Below, in pieces: positions 45,701-64,000 of a stretch of DNA of 64,000 bases. A program made the position numbers and the translations under genes. The stretch's first letter is position 1; each line of letters begins with the position of its first letter. The notes below the pieces were generated by a model. That model ran no database searches. It was given only the letters and a program-made list of their open reading frames with translations, and was not told where the DNA came from. This stretch comes from Colius striatus (taxonomy: Eukaryota; Chordata; Aves; Coliiformes; Coliidae), in assembly GCF_028858725.1 (NCBI RefSeq), contig NC_084763.1, positions 7,812,001 through 7,876,000 on the forward strand. Reading direction: 5' to 3'.

Positions 45701-46019
45701 GAAGTATTTTACCAAGACACTTATGTCTGTACCAGGCTTCTCTGGTAAATTATTTTTAGCTATTGTTGCTGATGTTTCCCTTCTTTAACAGATTGTCACA
45801 CAAAACAGCAGCTTAAACTGGAATATGTTGGAGCAAAGCTTGTAGGGTATGAACAAGCAGGGCTGACTTCCAGCTGGGGCAGTTGTGATGCAAATGTGAA
45901 AAAGTCTTTTGAAGGCTACTTGCAGACAAACAGAGTAGACTTATTCACATCAGCTTCAAGATGGAAACTGGACACTTGGCACAGACCTCACAAGATTTTA
46001 AAGCTTCACACAAGCAATG

Positions 46020-46203
46020 GAGCCTTGGCACAGGCTGCCAAGGGAGGGTGTGGAGTCTCCTTCTCTGGAGGTTTTAAAACCCACCTGGACACGTTCCTGT
46101 GTGACCTGATCTAGGTGGAATCTGCTTTGGCAGGGAGGTTAGGCTGGATGATCTCTAAAGGTTCCTTCCAACCTCGATTCTTTGATTCTGTGATTCTATG
46201 ACA
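46020..46203 (+). repeat. CR1 LINE 3'-end fragment
   Basis: GCCTTGGCACAGGCTGCCAA to TCTGTGATTCTATGACA, including the ORF2 end GACCTGATCTAG. Confidence 0.94.
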
Positions 46204-46797
46204 GCCAGTAAAATGAACTGTATCTGTGTAATACAAACTATAACATGGGTGGAAAGAAGAAAAGGTGAAAATTTTCCTCCTGGCTGGTCTTAGGGTAGAT
46301 ACTGACAGTGCAAATAGCTGTCAGCAGAAACATGGACAAGGAAAAGCCTGAATAAATGTGTTCTGTCTCAGTTTCTGTGCTGAGATCCAGTGGATGCCTT
46401 CTGCTTTCCCACTCCTGTTACCTGCTGCTCTACTGGCACCACTGCCCCAGGCCACTGAAACCAGATTCCTCCCCCAGGTTCAGACCCTGGAGCAGAGCCA
46501 GATTCATCTGCTCTGAAGCTCAGTGCTCCCATGGTCCTGATGCTCCTCAGGCCAATGCACAGTCTTTAGTCCTCTCTTTGTGCCTGCTAACTTTTGCCAC
46601 CTGCCTTGATCAGGCTGACAAGGGGAGAGCTTGTACCAAGGTGCCCAACCTTTTCCTGCAAGTCAAAGCAAAAGTGCATCATGGCCCAGAGAGCTGTCAC
46701 TGCAATCATAAAGTTCAGGAAGCCACGGCCAGGGAGGTGACCGGGCAGTGCTGCTGGCCTCCACCCAGGTAGTTTTGCCAAGGACAAGAAGTGGAGA

Positions 46798-47022
46798 ATC
46801 ATAGAATGGTAGGGGTTGGAAAGGACCTTCAGCTAGTCCAAACCCCCTGCTAAAGCAGGTTCCTCTAGATCAGGCCACATGGGAATATGTCTGGGCGGGT
46901 TTGGAAACCTCCAGAGAAGGAGCCTCCACACCCTCCCTGAGTAGCCTGTGCCTATGCCAGATGCCTTTGTCACCCTTACAGTTAAGAAGTTTTTCCTTGT
47001 GTTTAAGTGGAACTTTTCGACC
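46798..47022 (-). repeat. CR1 LINE 3'-end fragment
   Basis: ATCATAGAATGGTAGGGGTT through GTTTAAGTGGAACTTTTCGA, reverse orientation. Confidence 0.93.
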
Positions 47023-47959
47023 TCAAGTCAAGCTCAAAAGTGGCTTTTGTGGAGATCCTTCATGCCTCAGGGTGCTGCAGGCACCTATCCATATGGACAA
47101 GAATTGCAGACAGTGACACATCATGGACAGTGCTGAGGACACAAATGTCCTCAACAAGGCAAAGTACTTTATAGCAAGGTACCTTCAATGTTTCACACAC
47201 TTAATCCTTAACACTCACCAAAAATAATTGGTTTTGCTTCATGCTTCACACGTTCCTTGCAGGGCTTGTACCTTCTTCATGTCCTTGGCCAAAGCACAGC
47301 CTGCCCTTGTTTCAAGCGATACCCCTGAAAGTATTCTTCTCGGGATGTTGGTTTGGGCTTTTTTCAACCCCTTTCTGCAAAATGAAAACTGCTTTACTGG
47401 TTACTGTCAAAATTTTGCAGTTAATGTATGATCCCAAACATGAAGACAGGTGTTTATCAAGAGGATCTGAAATTGCCAAAGTTACAGGAGATGTGCCAGG
47501 AGATGCTGGTCTGTACGAACCCCATCTGTGGAAAAGGCCGTTAATTTTGGTCATTCAAGCTACTGTGGGATTTACTTGCATGAAAACAGCTCCATTCATC
47601 ATTTCTGCTGTCAAACTGAAGGGATATTCCCATGAGAACTTCTTGCTGAGCTTCTAGATAAGGGCAAGGCCACGCAGGTGGTGTAATTGCTGGTAGAGAG
47701 GGGGAGCTGCCTGCAGGCTCCTTCATTACAGTGAGCTGAAACTGAAGACGAGGGATTTTTGCACCGTAACCCAGGCCCAAAGGCCACGCTGGGCACACAG
47801 CAGCTTAACTCTTCTGTGGTCCCCTAACTGTATCACGTGCAACCATCTCCTGACCGGGATCACTGCCAAGAGCCAACAGGTTTCACTGCACTGTGGCTAC
47901 AGCCCCTTCCCTGGCTGCAGTCACGGGAAGTGTGACCGAATAGCGTGATCAGCAGGACC
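47023..47959. other. Intergenic, no feature seen
   Basis: Unique sequence between CR1 copies; a 138-codon open frame at 47241-47657 has no similarity I recognise. Confidence 0.4.
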
Positions 47960-48724
47960 ACGGCAGGGATTGTCCCTCTGTACTCAGCGCTGGTGAGGCT
48001 GCACCTTGGATACTGTGTTCAGTTCTGGGCCCCTCACTACAAGGACACTGTCCAGATGTTGCCCGTTCCCGAAGGAAAACACAAAACAACCGAGGTCGTT
48101 TTATGCGGTGCTTTACTGAGGGCCCTAGGGACCTGAGGACTAGTGTCCAAAGTCAGAGCCCCTGTCTCAGAAAAATTTCACAGAGCTTAAATACTTTCTT
48201 CTTATGATTACTTCATCATAAAGTCTTGCTTCACTAGGCCTACATACTGCTTGCCAGCTTTCTCAAAGATTTACAATTACATTGTGTTTCCACATACAAT
48301 CTTCAGAACAATTCTCCCACTTATCTAATATACAGTCAAAATTTTTCAGATAACAATCGATAATCAGTAACAATTTAACAATTGGTAATCACTAACAATT
48401 TCCTAAGACATTCTTTGCTTGATTACACAGAATGTTCAACACTAATTCCTTTGATTCTCTAAACATGAATGGACATGGTCAGCATGTCCTACTAAGATTA
48501 TTCACTTTAATATTTCCAACTAGGCCTTTATTCAGGCCTTAACCTAACTACTTCTAACTACAACTTATAACGCTGCCAACACAGAGACAGGCAACAGAGC
48601 TGGGAAAAGGTCTGGAGAGCAAGTCTGATGAGGAGCAGCCGAGGGAGCTCGGGGTGCTCAGCACGGAGAAGAGGAGGCTGAGGGGAGACATGAGCACTCC
48701 CTACAGGAGGTTGTGGCAAGGTGG

Positions 48725-48740
<16 letters not shown>
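47960..48740 (+). repeat. CR1 LINE fragment split by a solo LTR
   Basis: Left piece 47960-48056 (GTACTCAGCGCTGGTGAGGC, CTACAAGGACACTGTCCAGA) and right piece 48582-48740 (GACAGGCAACAGAGCTGGGA, AAGTCTGATGAGGAGCAGCC) join to the normal CR1 order once the intervening LTR and one copy of CAGA are removed. The right piece runs into the MLH1 CpG island. Confidence 0.88.
48057..48581 (-). mobile_element. Solo LTR of an endogenous retrovirus with 4-bp target duplication
   Basis: 525 bp, perfect terminal inverted repeat TGTTG/CAACA, flanked by CAGA on both sides (48053-48056 and 48582-48585) within a CR1 copy. In minus orientation a TATTTAAG box (plus-strand CTTAAATA at 48186-48193) and an AGTAAA variant poly(A) signal (about 48112-48117) are seen. 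A 4-bp duplication is usual for gammaretrovirus-like (class I) elements. It lies 672 bases from the MLH1 start codon and faces away from it. Confidence 0.92.
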
Positions 48741-63894
<15,154 letters not shown>

Positions 63895-63944
63895 GTGACT
63901 GCTGCTGTTACATCTGACAGTAAAGGAATGCTGGACTTGGCAGT

Positions 63945-64000
63945 GTTGTTTATAGATGGACTCCATGACCTTAAAGGTCTTTTCCAGCTTAACTGACTGT
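63945..64000 (+). repeat. Possible CR1-type 3' end (cut by window edge)
   Basis: ATGGACTCCATGACCTTAAA and GGTCTTTTCCAGCTTAACTG match the variant CR1 tail at 14459 (TTGGACTTGATGATCTTAAA). Incomplete. Confidence 0.6.

Noticed and set aside
46356-46772. 138-codon Cys/Leu/Pro-rich plus-strand frame
   Set aside because: Lies between CR1 pieces, resembles translated non-coding DNA, and matches no known protein.
47241-47657. 138-codon plus-strand frame upstream of MLH1
   Set aside because: No recognisable domain and no splice or poly(A) context; treated as chance.

Overview
The window is avian nuclear DNA. Many fragments of the bird LINE CR1 carry its typical 3' end (copies of ATTCTATG), and several copies of an ERVL-like LTR (TGTCC...TTTCAG start, GGTTTAACC in reverse near the other end) point to a neoavian species. 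The two protein-coding genes are spliced vertebrate genes. No bacterial, phage or CRISPR features are present.

Left part (1 to about 36.5 kb, minus strand): the 5' half of TRANK1 (tetratricopeptide and ankyrin repeat containing 1, a large superfamily 1 helicase-like protein). I placed 14 coding exons by matching each to the protein family and checking GT/AG borders and reading phase. They sum to 4845 nt, exactly 1615 codons, from a start codon at 25519 down to 510, and the gene continues off the left edge. The reading order is TPR, TPR/ankyrin-rich N-terminus, a 2871-nt exon with Walker A and helicase motifs II and III, then two exons reaching helicase motif V. A CpG island at about 35.9-36.55 kb is the probable promoter and untranslated first exon. 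The 5' intron of more than 10 kb is filled with LTR copies.

Middle (36.6-48.7 kb): intergenic, with no gene I can support. It holds a solo LTR with an exact 5-bp target duplication, a partial ERVL-like LTR, many CR1 pieces, and a second solo LTR with a 4-bp duplication inserted in a CR1 copy just upstream of MLH1.

Right part (48.7-64 kb, plus strand): MLH1, the MutL homologue of DNA mismatch repair. Its CpG-island promoter and exons 1-16 of the usual 19 are present. Exon lengths equal the human ones except exon 1 (9 nt shorter) and exon 12 (12 nt shorter), and they sum to 1875 nt, exactly 625 codons. The last three exons lie beyond the right edge.

The two genes are divergent, 5' ends facing, about 13 kb apart. 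They are not known to work together; the neighbourhood is conserved synteny with human 3p22.2. I found no new biological system. The most useful leads are an in-frame upstream start with ideal context that could extend MLH1 by 136 residues, the two solo LTRs next to the two promoters, and the LTR cluster in the TRANK1 5' intron.
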